A stretch of DNA of 64,000 bases from Sediminicola arcticus (GCF_040566695.1 NZ_JBEXAE010000002.1:124001-188000), one strand, 5' to 3'; shown: positions 7,593 through 17,938, numbered from the stretch's first letter. Made by a program: numbers and translations. Notes: generated by a model from the letters alone, not told the origin.

Positions 7593-10147
7593 TCGATAAA
7601 AACACTACACCTTATTCTAAGGCTGGATTCTCGTGGTTGTTAAAAATGGCATGGCGAGATGGTAGGACAAGTGGAAGCAAGTTGGTCCTCTTTATGGCGT
7701 CCATCATTTTAGGGATAGCTGCAGTGGTATCCATACAATCCTTTGGCGAAAACCTCAAAGACAACATTCAGTTGCAATCCAAGGCGCTTATGGGTGCCGA
7801 TTATATTATTGACAGTGGAAAACCGCCCAACGAACGGGTGATGCAGATTATGGATTCCTTAGGTGGGGCCAATGCCCGGGAGATCAATTTTGCCTCTATG
7901 GCTGCCTTTCCTAAGACTGATGCCGCAAAATTGGTGCAGGTAAGGGGTATCGAGGGTGGTTTCCCTTTTTACGGGGAATTAGAAACTACGCCTGTTAATG
8001 CTGCTAAAGTATATCAAGAAAAGGGTGCCGCTTTGGTAGATGCTACCTTAATGCTTCAATTAGGCATACAGCCTGGAGATAGTATAAAGGTGGGTACTGT
8101 TACCTTGCCTATTGCCGGGGCACTAAAATCTGTTCCTGGGAGTACGGCCATCTTTAGTTCCGTGGCCCCTCCCATATTGATCCCATACAAGTTTATTGAC
8201 GAAACTGGTTTAATACAACAGGGAAGTAGGGTAGATTATCAATATTATTTCGTGGCCAAAAAAGGGGCGGATATGGAACAGTTGGACAAAATCTTAGATC
8301 CGAAATTGGATGCCGAGGATGCCGATCTGGATACGCATACCTCTACCAGTGAACGCCTAGGCCGTAGGTACGATAATTTTGGTAAGTTCCTAAATCTTGT
8401 TGCTTTTATATCACTCTTGTTGGGCTGTGTGGGCATTGCTAGTGCCATTAATATTTATATCAAGGAAAAACTTAGAGCGGTCGCTATCCTTAAGTGTTTA
8501 GGGGCCTCTCGCAAACAGACCTTTGTAATTTATTTGATCCAGATTGCCATAATGGGACTTTTTGGTGGCATTATTGGAACCGCAGGTGGACTTTTGTTAC
8601 AACAGTTATTTCCGTTTCTGCTTCAAGGATTAATTCCAATAGAGATCCAGATCACATTTTCAGCCCAGGCCATTTTTATGGGATTGTCATTGGGCGTGCT
8701 TATGTCCGTGCTTTTTGCACTATATCCCTTGATAGGTACTTTATACGTATCCCCTCTACAAACATTGCGAGTTGGGGTAGCGGGAGTTAAAAAATCGAGA
8801 AAGGCCTTGTTATTAGTATCCTTGGCTATTACTTTGTTCGTTTTTCTCTTTGCACTATGGCTGTTGAAAGATTGGCGCTATTCCTTGGCCTTTGTGGGAT
8901 CCATCTTAGTAACCTTTTCTATTTTAGGGGGTGTTGCCAATCTATTTATGAAAGGTATAAAAAAATATTTCCCCAGCTCTTGGGGCTTTATAGCTCGGCA
9001 AAGTTTACTGAATCTTTTTAGGCCACAGAACCAAACCTTGACATTAGTATTAGCTATTGGAGTGGGTACTTTTTTGATCAGCACCTTGTATTTTACCAAG
9101 GACATACTCTTGGATCAAGCTTCTATAGAATCCAATGCCAATAGTCCTAATATGATCTTGTTGGATGTACAGGCAGGACAGGAGCTTGCTGTGGCAAATA
9201 TCATTAAAAAAAGCGATTTGCCCGTTTTGGATGATATTCCCATCATCACTATGAGGGTGGAAAGTATTAAGGGTGTCATGGCTAATGATATACGAAAGGA
9301 TACTACCTCCAACATCAACCAATGGGTATTGAACCACGAGTTCAGGGTCACTTATAGGGATTCCCTTATTGCATCGGAAACTATGGAAGCTGGGGAATGG
9401 ACCAGGATGGTTACTTCTAGGAACCTGGTTCCCATATCTGTGAGTGATAATTTTTCGGAAGATGCCAAAGTAGTGGTTGGGGATGAACTTACATTCAATG
9501 TACAAGGTGTTCTTTTGAACACGGTTATTGGTAGTATTAGGACGGTAGATTGGAGTAGGATGCAGTTGAACTTTTCCATTGTTTTCCCCAAAGGGGTTTT
9601 GGAAGAAGCACCCCAATTCCGGGTGCTGACCACTAAAGTGCCGAATGAAAAAAAATCAGCCCTCTTACAAAAGGAATTGGTAAAACAATTCCCCAACGTT
9701 TCCATCTTGGACCTAAGACAGGTACTTTCTGTGATAGAAGGGCTTTTGGAGAAAATTTCTTGGATCATTAATTTTATGGCATTTTTCAGTATTCTCACAG
9801 GGGTTATTGTGCTTTTAGGGGCTGTACGTACCAGTAAATATCAACGTATAAAAGAGAGTGTGCTTTTGCGTACTATAGGGGCAAGGGGTAATCAGATTTT
9901 AAAGATCACTGCTTTGGAATATGCCTATTTAGGAGTCTTAGGTAGTCTATCGGGAATACTTTTATCCTTGATTGGGAGCCAATTATTGGCATTGTTGGTG
10001 TTCAAAACCTCGTTTATTCCTTCTTTGTTTCCATTTTTGGTCCTGTTTCCTGGCATTACCCTTTTAGTATTGTCCATAGGATTGTTAAATAGCCGTAGCG
10101 TTATTAAGAGTCCACCTTTAGAAGTATTGCGAAAGGAGGGACGTTAA
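7589..10147 (+). CDS. ybbP: ABC transporter permease, YbbP/FtsX family
   Basis: The product is 852 aa, a full-length YbbP-like permease. It has one N-terminal membrane helix, a large extracytoplasmic domain (about residues 50-260), three helices, a short loop and one helix, a second extracytoplasmic domain (about 500-700), then three C-terminal helices. Two FtsX core domains sit near residues 270-400 and 725-845. The first 4 bp overlap the ATPase gene. The pair probably moves lipophilic compounds out of the inner membrane; the substrate is unknown. Confidence 0.88.
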   Translation: MIDKNTTPYSKAGFSWLLKMAWRDGRTSGSKLVLFMASIILGIAAVVSIQSFGENLKDNIQLQSKALMGADYIIDSGKPPNERVMQIMDSLGGANAREINFASMAAFPKTDAAKLVQVRGIEGGFPFYGELETTPVNAAKVYQEKGAALVDATLMLQLGIQPGDSIKVGTVTLPIAGALKSVPGSTAIFSSVAPPILIPYKFIDETGLIQQGSRVDYQYYFVAKKGADMEQLDKILDPKLDAEDADLDTHTSTSERLGRRYDNFGKFLNLVAFISLLLGCVGIASAINIYIKEKLRAVAILKCLGASRKQTFVIYLIQIAIMGLFGGIIGTAGGLLLQQLFPFLLQGLIPIEIQITFSAQAIFMGLSLGVLMSVLFALYPLIGTLYVSPLQTLRVGVAGVKKSRKALLLVSLAITLFVFLFALWLLKDWRYSLAFVGSILVTFSILGGVANLFMKGIKKYFPSSWGFIARQSLLNLFRPQNQTLTLVLAIGVGTFLISTLYFTKDILLDQASIESNANSPNMILLDVQAGQELAVANIIKKSDLPVLDDIPIITMRVESIKGVMANDIRKDTTSNINQWVLNHEFRVTYRDSLIASETMEAGEWTRMVTSRNLVPISVSDNFSEDAKVVVGDELTFNVQGVLLNTVIGSIRTVDWSRMQLNFSIVFPKGVLEEAPQFRVLTTKVPNEKKSALLQKELVKQFPNVSILDLRQVLSVIEGLLEKISWIINFMAFFSILTGVIVLLGAVRTSKYQRIKESVLLRTIGARGNQILKITALEYAYLGVLGSLSGILLSLIGSQLLALLVFKTSFIPSLFPFLVLFPGITLLVLSIGLLNSRSVIKSPPLEVLRKEGR

Positions 10148-10173
10148 AAGAGATTGCAGATACGAGGTATTTA

Positions 10174-12351
10174 TTAGACCAGAACATTCTCAAATTCTGA
10201 ATCTGCACAGAAGATGGCAGAGATGCGTGATTCATTGACTATGTTCACCATGGCTTCAATGGTCATTCCGTTTTCAATACTAAAGACGTTCACGTCTGTA
10301 TTTCGCTCTTTCTTTACGTTTTCCAAAAGATCTCCTTGTTTAACTGAAATATTGGTGCGTTTGGGAAAACGTACCATGGTCCTTAAGTCTTCCATATCCA
10401 TGGATGTGATGGTCATATTGGGATTGTTGTTTAAAATGTTCACCTCAATGGCTCCTTCCCAGTTTCTACAGATCAAAAGGGCTATCAAGGTAGATAGGTT
10501 ATTGTTTTTGACACTAAAGGTTTCTTTCCAATCAATGGGGATATGGGTCATCCATAAATTAATACTCTTTTCAATGGCTAGGCTGGCGGTAGAAAAAGGT
10601 ATATAAATAATAGTCCCAAAACTATTCCTTTTTGCATCTAATAAGAGTCGGTCGTAATAGGAAAAATTGGTCCCCAAGGTATCTACACTTACAAATACAA
10701 TATTGGGTTTAAAAAAGGCGGCGTTCAATGATTGCATGCTCACATTGATAGTGGTATTGAAATCCGTATTATCAATAACGGTATAGGAGGCAGACACTTC
10801 ACTTTCCTTAAATTTTTGGATCGCATTTCTTAGGAAGCTCTCAATGTTTCTTTGTTCCACATCATTCTCATTCTTAAGGGCCAATATTTTAATGGAGCCC
10901 TTGGGATAAATAATAGAATGGATAAGCTTATAGGAACTTCTGAGCTCTTTGGTGGTGGTCATGGGGATAAGGAGGTCGGGTCGCCATGATCTTACCTCAC
11001 GCTGAGGTCTCAGTGCATTTGTCTTTTTGGTAGCCCATTCGGCCAAGGCCGTAAAGAGACCACTTCTTGAATCCCCTGCGGCAGATTTTATGTTCATCCG
11101 TACCAAATACAGGTAAAAGATCACGATAAAGATCAAGGAAAAGAGGGCTACCAGTACGTTTAGAATAAACATGATGGCAATGGATCCAAAAGCCCCTACG
11201 GCCGGGATGATCAATGGTATTTTTAAGGTGGGCCTATAACTGGGCAACCCCAAGGTCTGCTCTACCAAGGCGACTACGTTTACCATGGCATAGGTGATCA
11301 TAAAAAACATGGTGAGCAAGGGCGCTATGGTATTCAAATTTCGTAAGGAGATTCCGAACAAGACTATAAAAGCGGTTACCAACATAGCAGTTACCGGTTC
11401 CCCTTTTTTTGAAAGTTTCGCCAATTGTTTGCTTTTTGGCAAGATATTTTTTTCGCCCAAGGCCAATAATATTCTCGGGGCTCCCACAAAGGACCCCAGA
11501 GCTGATGAAAGGGTTGCGCCCAAAAGACCGGCAAGGACGATAGGTCCAAAAAGGGCCTTGTCTATAAACACATTATAGTTTTTTGCCAATTCTTCCGGTG
11601 TGGCGATCATAGAGGCAACGAAAATTAAACTGATATAAATTATGGTGGTAAGGATCACCGAGGATATGGTACCGTAGGGGATGCTTTTTCGTGGATTTGT
11701 GAGATCACCGGACATATTGGCACCAGCCATTACCCCGGTTACAGCAGGGAAAAATACGGCAAAGACAATCCAAAAAGAGGAACCGCCAAAATTATTTTCT
11801 ACAGATCCAGGGTAGGTACCAAACCATTCGAAATTAAAATTAAGCTCCCTGACAAAGAGGGAACCGTATATAGAGATCAGGGAAAGTATTATGATCCCTA
11901 ATATGACATATTGTATTTTAAAGGCAAAACTAGTGCTGATAAAAGCAGTCCCCATGACCAGAGCAAAAATGAGCATATCCAAGATGATAGGGTTCACGTC
12001 TGGTATAATTGTCTGTATCCCTTCTCGAAAACCAAAGATATACATGGCCACGGCAATAGATTGAGCAAAATAAAACGGGATGCCAATGGCTCCGCCAATT
12101 TCTAGACCTAATGATTGTGAGATAAGACTAAAGGCACCACCACTTCCAATTCGAACATTGGTAGTAATGGAAGAAAGGCTAAGGGCGGTGGTCAAGGTGA
12201 TTGCTACTGCCAATAACACTATGCCAAGGGCACCTACCACACCCGCATTACCTACCACCCAAGGCTGACGGATATACATGATGACCCCAAGAATGGTAAG
12301 GGTTGTGGGGGTAAATACTCCCGCAAAGGTTCCGAAGGTCTTTTTGGTCAT
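10174..12351 (-). CDS. APC-superfamily transporter of the cation-chloride cotransporter (SLC12) type
   Basis: The product is 725 aa. The start KTFGTFAGVFTPTTLTILG and the following IRQPWVVGNAG and RIGSGGAFSLIS are typical of prokaryotic SLC12-like proteins rather than amino acid permeases. About twelve membrane helices fill residues 10-420, followed by a soluble C-terminal domain of about 300 aa with alternating beta/alpha segments, as in Na-K-Cl cotransporters. The transported ions cannot be assigned. It ends 26 bp from the convergent permease gene ybbP. Confidence 0.82.
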   Translation of the reverse strand: MTKKTFGTFAGVFTPTTLTILGVIMYIRQPWVVGNAGVVGALGIVLLAVAITLTTALSLSSITTNVRIGSGGAFSLISQSLGLEIGGAIGIPFYFAQSIAVAMYIFGFREGIQTIIPDVNPIILDMLIFALVMGTAFISTSFAFKIQYVILGIIILSLISIYGSLFVRELNFNFEWFGTYPGSVENNFGGSSFWIVFAVFFPAVTGVMAGANMSGDLTNPRKSIPYGTISSVILTTIIYISLIFVASMIATPEELAKNYNVFIDKALFGPIVLAGLLGATLSSALGSFVGAPRILLALGEKNILPKSKQLAKLSKKGEPVTAMLVTAFIVLFGISLRNLNTIAPLLTMFFMITYAMVNVVALVEQTLGLPSYRPTLKIPLIIPAVGAFGSIAIMFILNVLVALFSLIFIVIFYLYLVRMNIKSAAGDSRSGLFTALAEWATKKTNALRPQREVRSWRPDLLIPMTTTKELRSSYKLIHSIIYPKGSIKILALKNENDVEQRNIESFLRNAIQKFKESEVSASYTVIDNTDFNTTINVSMQSLNAAFFKPNIVFVSVDTLGTNFSYYDRLLLDAKRNSFGTIIYIPFSTASLAIEKSINLWMTHIPIDWKETFSVKNNNLSTLIALLICRNWEGAIEVNILNNNPNMTITSMDMEDLRTMVRFPKRTNISVKQGDLLENVKKERNTDVNVFSIENGMTIEAMVNIVNESRISAIFCADSEFENVLV

Positions 12352-12643
12352 TGTTGGTTATATATCGCTTAAAAAATAAAGTCAACTGTTCTGAGTTTCT
12401 GAAATGGCAGCTATAATACTCCATTCAGATTCCCTGATGGGTTTCGGATCTGGTCTTTGGGGGAAGGAAGAAGAAGATACATGGGTGTATGCTCCAACTA
12501 AAACAAGTCCGATAGATTACTTCTCTTAAAGTTAAGTAATTTTTTTAATGTGCGTTATACGGCCATTTAGGATAATGGCTATAATAAAGAATATGGGGAG
12601 ATTTCTTTAAAAATGGAAACCCAGATATAGATAGTAAAACGGT

Positions 12644-13102
12644 TTAATTGACCGAGATTAGCCTCACATCAAAAATGAGTACAGAACCACCCGGAATACC
12701 ACGGTAATCATTATTTCCATACCCCAAATCCGCAGGTACCAAAAGGATGCCATTGCCACCTTCTTTAAAATAGGGAATGCCCTCTGTCCATCCTTTTATT
12801 ACTTGGTTCAGGCCAAAGGAAATACCTTCTGCATCACTTTCATCAAAGACATTTCCATTGATGTAGTAGCCCTTATAGGCAACGGTTACGTTAGATGTTG
12901 CTATAGGTTGTGCCCCTGTTCCGGCTTCATTGATGACATAATATAATCCTGAATCGCTTTTTTTGGCCTCTAAATTGTTTTCGGCTATATAAGCAGTAAT
13001 TTCCTGTTCGTTTTTAGTCACATAATCTATGTCTTCCGTTTTCTTATCAGATTCACAAGATATTAAGACGGTAAAGACCAAAGCTAACAAGTAATATTTC
13101 AT
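12644..13102 (-). CDS. FKBP-type peptidyl-prolyl cis-trans isomerase lipoprotein
   Basis: The product is 152 aa. The signal peptide ends in the lipobox LISC, followed by an acidic linker, then an FKBP domain with NVTVAYKGYYINGNVFDES, GLNQVIKGWTEGI and the GNGILLVPADLGYGN segment. It should fold extracytoplasmic proteins while anchored to a membrane. The 292 bp upstream (12352-12643) separate it from the transporter and hold nothing recognisable. Confidence 0.9.
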   Translation of the reverse strand: MKYYLLALVFTVLISCESDKKTEDIDYVTKNEQEITAYIAENNLEAKKSDSGLYYVINEAGTGAQPIATSNVTVAYKGYYINGNVFDESDAEGISFGLNQVIKGWTEGIPYFKEGGNGILLVPADLGYGNNDYRGIPGGSVLIFDVRLISVN

Positions 13103-13220
13103 AGGAAACTGCTATTTTTTTAAGCCACAAATATAGCAAAATACTTAGCTCCAAATAATCCTTAATAAACTTTAGATTTGAATTGACTTATTCATTTTGT
13201 TGATAAAGTAATAAAGAACT

Positions 13221-13763
13221 CTAGGTAGCATTTTCATACGCTTCATTTAGCCAATTTTTAAGTTGTTGGTCCACTTCATCAATAGTTGTGATTTGCACTC
13301 TATGGGTACACATAGTACCAAAAGGACCGGAGTTCTCCAAGCGTGCGGTTTCTTCTTTGCCCACTAGTTTTAATCCAAGATCTATTCTGGTTTTGGTGGC
13401 CGGTTTGATCAATGCAAATTGTTTTTTTCTTATAAGACTAACGGTTCCTTTTTTAGGGCTGATGACTACATCAGGGCCAAATTTTTTAATGGTGGCGATG
13501 AGCTTTTTGTAAATGAGAAGCAGCTGTTCCTTGCCCTTATATTGATTGGTAACAAGATCCTCTGGGGCCTCTACTTCATCTTTGGAAAGGATTACGATAG
13601 TGTTGGCAAAACCATGTGTTACCCCATTTTCTTTTTTTAGAAATTGCATAGCTTCAGAGTGTTTAGCAAAGCTCTTGGACTTTAAAATGTTTTTCCATTC
13701 CTGAAGTGATTTACCAGTTTTTTCGGGCATATTGTCAATCATTGTCTGAAGTGCTTTGTCCAT
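13221..13763 (-). CDS. DUF4287/DUF5655 two-domain protein
   Basis: The product is 180 aa and cytosolic. Residues 1-60 form a small helical DUF4287-like domain (TGKSLQEWKNIL, EAMQFLKKENGVTHGFAN). Residues 75-178 look like DUF5655, an alpha/beta domain with FGPDVVISPKKGTVSLIRKK and an acidic C-terminal helix. DUF5655 is often found alone or on nucleic-acid-linked proteins, but no enzymatic role is established. Confidence 0.75.
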   Translation of the reverse strand: MDKALQTMIDNMPEKTGKSLQEWKNILKSKSFAKHSEAMQFLKKENGVTHGFANTIVILSKDEVEAPEDLVTNQYKGKEQLLLIYKKLIATIKKFGPDVVISPKKGTVSLIRKKQFALIKPATKTRIDLGLKLVGKEETARLENSGPFGTMCTHRVQITTIDEVDQQLKNWLNEAYENAT

Positions 13764-13874
13764 AGTTTTAATTTTATGTACGTGGTAAATACATACTGTT
13801 GTATTTTTTCTTCGTTAATATAACTTTAAAATTTGCCAGTGTGGTTGGTCAAAATTTTCGACATTATTTAGTTC

Positions 13875-14138
13875 TCAATCATTCTTCCACCTTTCTAATC
13901 TAGGAAGACCAGCGGCAAATAGGCGAGCTACCATCCCTGGAAAACCCATTTCCTTCATTTTCTTAACGCAGAATTTTTTCATGTCATCCACGGTGAAATC
14001 AGGTTGGGTAAAAGCCCCATCTTGGTAACAATAACTGCAGTATAATAGGCTACGGGTACCATCCAAATTGGACCCCCCTTTTTTCAGGTCTTTGCGCATG
14101 GGCATGCCACGACTTTGGCAATTTTTATATGTTTTCAT
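13875..14138 (-). CDS. Putative zinc-ribbon protein (PF12674-like) with a missing Cys
   Basis: The product is 87 aa. The arrangement CQSxGMPM, GTRSLLYCSYCYQDGAF and the C-terminal LPRLERWKND match the small zinc-ribbon family PF12674. In that family the first pair is CxxC; here it is CQSR because the codon at that position is CGT instead of TGT. The second pair (YCSYCY) is intact. The protein may therefore fail to bind zinc normally. It may be a very recent loss or a variant. Confidence 0.7.
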   Translation of the reverse strand: MKTYKNCQSRGMPMRKDLKKGGSNLDGTRSLLYCSYCYQDGAFTQPDFTVDDMKKFCVKKMKEMGFPGMVARLFAAGLPRLERWKND

Positions 14139-14224
14139 AACTACAGGGATTTAGAAAAACACCTTAAGTTAAGGGATTTCTCCTTCATTTACAATGCCTA
14201 GGGTCCGTGCAAATCAAAATATAG

Positions 14225-16051
14225 TCAGCTTTTCTTGCCCCCATTTTTAATCCATGCTTCAATCTTTTCTTCTAATAGTACTAACGGGAGGCTGCCGGAA
14301 TTCAATACCTGATTATGGAATTCTTGAATGTTGAACCCTTCTCCAAGGGCAGATTCGGCTCTTGTCCTCATTTCTCTGATCTTTAATTGGCCTATTTTGT
14401 AGGATAGGGCCTGCCCCGGAGTGGCCATATAACGTTCTATCTCAGAAATTATAGCGTCTTCTGATTCTGCTTCGTTCTCCAAGGAATATTGAATGGCCTG
14501 TTCCCTGGTCCATCCTTTTCCATGAATTCCGGTATCTACTACAAGTCGTATAGCCCGGTGCATCTCCATGCTCAGCATCCCAAAGTATTGGATAGGATCT
14601 TCGTAAAGCCCCAATTCTTTTCCCAAGGATTCAGCATAAAGGGCCCATCCTTCCACAAATACCCCCATACTTTCTGGATGGAGGAATTCAGGTAGATTTT
14701 TATTTTCTTGTTGTAGTGATAGTTGGTAGTGGTGTCCGGGGATGGCCTCGTGTAGAAAGAGGGCTTCATTGGCATATTTGTTATAAGTGGCTACATCAGG
14801 AATGGGTACGTAAAAAATACCCGCCCTAGAAGCGTCTTTGGTACCCGGTACATATTCCGCACTTGCCGAAGCTTCTCGGAATGCTTCAGTACGTCTTACT
14901 TCAAAATCAGCTTTCGGACTTATATCAAAAACTTCTTTTAGTTTTAGGACTATCCTGTCTTTTATGCTGTTGAAATTATCAATCACCTGACTTGGTTCTG
15001 TAAAAGGCATCTGATCTTTGCTAGTTCTGATATGTTCAAAAAAGACTTTGATATCCCCTTTAAAGCCGATTTTGTTTTTTGCATTTTCCATTTCAATGAG
15101 GATGCGGGTGACCTCGCTTTTTCCCAATTCATGAATCTCATCTACCGTCATATTGGTAGTGGTATGATATTTTATGAGATAGTTGTAGGTCTCCGGTCCG
15201 TTGGGCAAGGCACCTAACCCTGAAGACTCCCTGCAACCGGGCAGGTATTCTTGGATCAGGAATTGCTGTAAGGTTTTGTATTTAGGTTTTAGTTTATCGG
15301 AGATCATACCGCTGTATGCTAATGTGAGACGATCACGGTCCTCTTTGGAAAATTCTTCTGGCATTGTGGTGATAGGAGTAAAGAACAAATGGTCTTCTAC
15401 AGCATCAGTAATGAAAGGATCCAATTGTGGAATCATCTTTTCTGTGAGCACTTTTGGTAATACAACGCCTTTGGACATTCCCTCTTTCATTTTAACCATG
15501 CTGGTATCTAAAAATACAAGGTAGTCATCTACGCGTTCCAGCCAGTTGTCATAATCCTTAACGGTATGAAAAGGCTGCACACTCTTGCCTGCTGCCAGTT
15601 GGGCCACATAGAGTTGTAGGGAGGAGATTTGTCCTAGAGGCATTAATTCAAAACTAGGCATGTCGTAGATGGGGGAGGCTATGGTTACCATTTTATTGTT
15701 GAGACCCTCAAGTTTTATATTAGAGTCCCATTGCAATACTTTGAGACTCATCCATTGTTCTGGAGAGACCGAAGTGGAATCGTATTTTTTGGATGCTTCT
15801 AAAAATTGACCGTAGGTGGCGATCAGGTTTTTTTGGTAGGGGTCTGATATGTAATTGGCAATGCGGTCATTGTATTTGGTTTCCCCTCCTTTGCTAGACT
15901 CTATAGGGTTAATCCGCTGCTTGAACTGATAGTAATCTTGAAATAGACTGTCCAATGAAGCGGAATCATCTCGACCAGGAGTAGGTTTTTGTTCTTTGCA
16001 TGCAGTGAATAGTGTTAAGAACAGGAGTAGAGTTATAGAATGTAATTTCAT
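14225..16051 (-). CDS. DUF885 family lipoprotein, predicted metallopeptidase
   Basis: The product is 608 aa, typical for DUF885. The signal peptide ends in the lipobox FTAC, so it is an envelope lipoprotein. A HEAIPGHHYQ motif (an HExxxH-type zinc site) lies near residue 430, followed by GVFVEGWALYAESLG, with a Glu that probably completes the metal site. The C-terminal third is helical. The family is treated as uncharacterised zinc peptidases. It is followed on the same strand by the zinc-ribbon and DUF4287 genes, at spacings that give no clear operon. Confidence 0.82.
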   Translation of the reverse strand: MKLHSITLLLFLTLFTACKEQKPTPGRDDSASLDSLFQDYYQFKQRINPIESSKGGETKYNDRIANYISDPYQKNLIATYGQFLEASKKYDSTSVSPEQWMSLKVLQWDSNIKLEGLNNKMVTIASPIYDMPSFELMPLGQISSLQLYVAQLAAGKSVQPFHTVKDYDNWLERVDDYLVFLDTSMVKMKEGMSKGVVLPKVLTEKMIPQLDPFITDAVEDHLFFTPITTMPEEFSKEDRDRLTLAYSGMISDKLKPKYKTLQQFLIQEYLPGCRESSGLGALPNGPETYNYLIKYHTTTNMTVDEIHELGKSEVTRILIEMENAKNKIGFKGDIKVFFEHIRTSKDQMPFTEPSQVIDNFNSIKDRIVLKLKEVFDISPKADFEVRRTEAFREASASAEYVPGTKDASRAGIFYVPIPDVATYNKYANEALFLHEAIPGHHYQLSLQQENKNLPEFLHPESMGVFVEGWALYAESLGKELGLYEDPIQYFGMLSMEMHRAIRLVVDTGIHGKGWTREQAIQYSLENEAESEDAIISEIERYMATPGQALSYKIGQLKIREMRTRAESALGEGFNIQEFHNQVLNSGSLPLVLLEEKIEAWIKNGGKKS

Positions 16052-16142
16052 GATTTATTTTGGCTAAATTGGTTTAACCCTTAAATATATCGATTTTGAT
16101 GGAAAGGTAAAACTGATTTTTTGGTTCTTACAATACACTTAT

Positions 16143-16592
16143 TTAGTGTAGGTTGTTTTCTAGGTATTTTTTAAGGCTTTGTTTAATAAAATAATCCCAC
16201 CCGTTTTCTGTACTCTCCCTTGTAAACTCGGGAATATCGTCTGGGAAAGCTTCTATCACTATATTGGTAAGTCGTAGGCTTCTTTTTTCACCTTCATCCA
16301 AAAGCTCAAAGGTCACAAAGGCTTCTCCTTTACATTCCAAATAGCTCCAATGATAGGTGATTTTTTTAAAGGGAATGGCCTTTTCAATACGCCACAGATG
16401 GTTAAAAGTGCGCTCTTCTAACTGTACAGCAAAACTGGTATGGAACCCGACCTCTGGTTCAAACGCAGGGATATTCTCAAAAAACCACCCTTTCTTATGT
16501 TCCAAATTAGTAATGGCTTTCCAAAGAACTTTTACAGGCACTGGGTATTCCTGTTCTACAATAATAGGTATGTCTCGGGATTGTTTAATCAT
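16143..16592 (-). CDS. SRPBCC domain protein
   Basis: The product is 149 aa. It has the START-like pattern: an opening strand IIVEQEYPVPVKVLWKAI, WFFENIPAFEPEVG, KITYHWSYLECKGEAF and a terminal helix ENGWDYFIKQSLKKYL. It is the second SRPBCC protein in the window and differs clearly from the one at 5284. It lies 11 bp downstream of the small pore-like membrane protein gene on the same strand, so the two may be co-transcribed. Ligand unknown. Confidence 0.78.
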   Translation of the reverse strand: MIKQSRDIPIIVEQEYPVPVKVLWKAITNLEHKKGWFFENIPAFEPEVGFHTSFAVQLEERTFNHLWRIEKAIPFKKITYHWSYLECKGEAFVTFELLDEGEKRSLRLTNIVIEAFPDDIPEFTRESTENGWDYFIKQSLKKYLENNLH

Positions 16593-16603
16593 GGGGTGTT
16601 GTT

Positions 16604-16951
16604 TTAGTCGTCCAATTCTTCAATGCGCAATAGGTGCATTAGCCTGTGGGCAATAGGTGCAAAAAAGATGGCCACGGTACTCAGGAAGATCACTCCGCTG
16701 AATAGGGCGTAGAAGGAGGCGAAGAATTTAGCGCCCTCGGTCTTCATCTCGTTCACGGGTCCCATTCCGGTAAGGATCATGGAGGCATTGTAGAAACTGT
16801 CTATGTATTCCAAATCTCCAAAATAATGATATCCAAAAATGCCGATGCCAATGGATATCAATAAAAGCATTAGGGAGTAGAAGGCATATTTTAAAACCCT
16901 TTTGGCAAATTCCCTTGGTGGGAGCATGCCTTTGTTCTTTTTGGTATTCAT
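16604..16951 (-). CDS. Small two-helix membrane protein with a pore-loop-like segment
   Basis: The product is 115 aa. A hydrophobic helix spans residues 20-43, a re-entrant-like segment SFYNASMILTGMGP spans 52-65, and a second helix spans 77-101. The order TM, pore helix, TM resembles a two-helix K+ channel subunit, but the filter position has TGMGP instead of TVGYG. I do not know a named family. An unrelated two-helix membrane protein is an equal alternative. Confidence 0.6.
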   Translation of the reverse strand: MNTKKNKGMLPPREFAKRVLKYAFYSLMLLLISIGIGIFGYHYFGDLEYIDSFYNASMILTGMGPVNEMKTEGAKFFASFYALFSGVIFLSTVAIFFAPIAHRLMHLLRIEELDD

Positions 16952-17360
16952 AGGTTGTAGTGCTGATCCGCAAATTAGTTATTTGAGGGATAGTTAAAGG
17001 TATGGGTTTCCAATTAAGGGCATGGCTTAGAGTATTAAAAATTGGTGTCTTATGTATAGCTAATTTATTGTAATTAAGTAGTTAATGAGAGCATGAATTT
17101 TCAGGTACGGTTTTATATATATTCCTAGTAAGTGTAAAAACCTCTGGCTAGTGATGAACAATAAAGCGACTGTTTTAGTATTAATTTTTAAAAGCATGGG
17201 GTTTATCCATTAGTTTTTTTCCAAAACATAAGGGTTAGGAATTAATATGTGAATTATGTAACTCTTCTCAAAAAATATGGAACAAAAACCCAAGGGTATA
17301 TGTTGATCTTTACATTGGAATTTGAAAAATCACAACCCATATAAACTTAAAAATAAAACA

Positions 17361-17916
17361 AATGAAAAATTCAATATTTATTTCAGCCCTCATTGTATCT
17401 AGAACTCTTATTTACACAGAAAAAACCAAAAGAAGTAAAGCAAGAAACCGAAGTAAAAACTGTTAAAACAAACCATGGAGAAAAGGTTACCAAAAAAAGT
17501 GTAAAAGTAGCTACTAGAGAAACATCTAACATTGAGTTAGATAAGAACGATAAGAACAATAAGAACAAGATAGATCAAGATCGTGTAAGCTCAACTATAA
17601 AAGTAGAAAAAGAAGTTTATATAGATAATGATGATAGTGGCTATAATTCTTTATCAAAAGAAACATATTACATTTCAAAAGGGCGTACTTATATTTTCTC
17701 TCCTATTGAAAAGGGTTTGGCATAAGCTTTAATTTAGAAAATGAACAAGCGGTAGAAATTGGTAACTCTTGGGTTTCAAGTAACCAATCCTATTATATTG
17801 TAGAAGGAGAAACACATTCTGGTATTGGTCATTTTAATACTAATGGAGATTTTGTAGTAGAATACTATAATAAAGACACCCAAAAAGTTGAAGTAAAAAC
17901 ATATCTGAAAAACTAG
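17361..17916 (+). pseudogene. Decayed secreted protein of unknown family
   Basis: An ATG at 17361 begins a plausible signal peptide (MKNSIFISALIV), but the frame then shifts near 17395. A long middle part (17393-17725) is Lys/Glu/Asn-rich and ends in a premature TAA. The last part, from GISFNLENEQAVEIGNSW to the TAG at 17916, is in another frame, so there are at least two frameshifts. A terminator follows at 17939. No family is recognised. The 409 bp upstream (16952-17360) hold nothing else I can support. Confidence 0.6.
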
Positions 17917-17938
17917 ATTTTACTATTCATTTAATACT

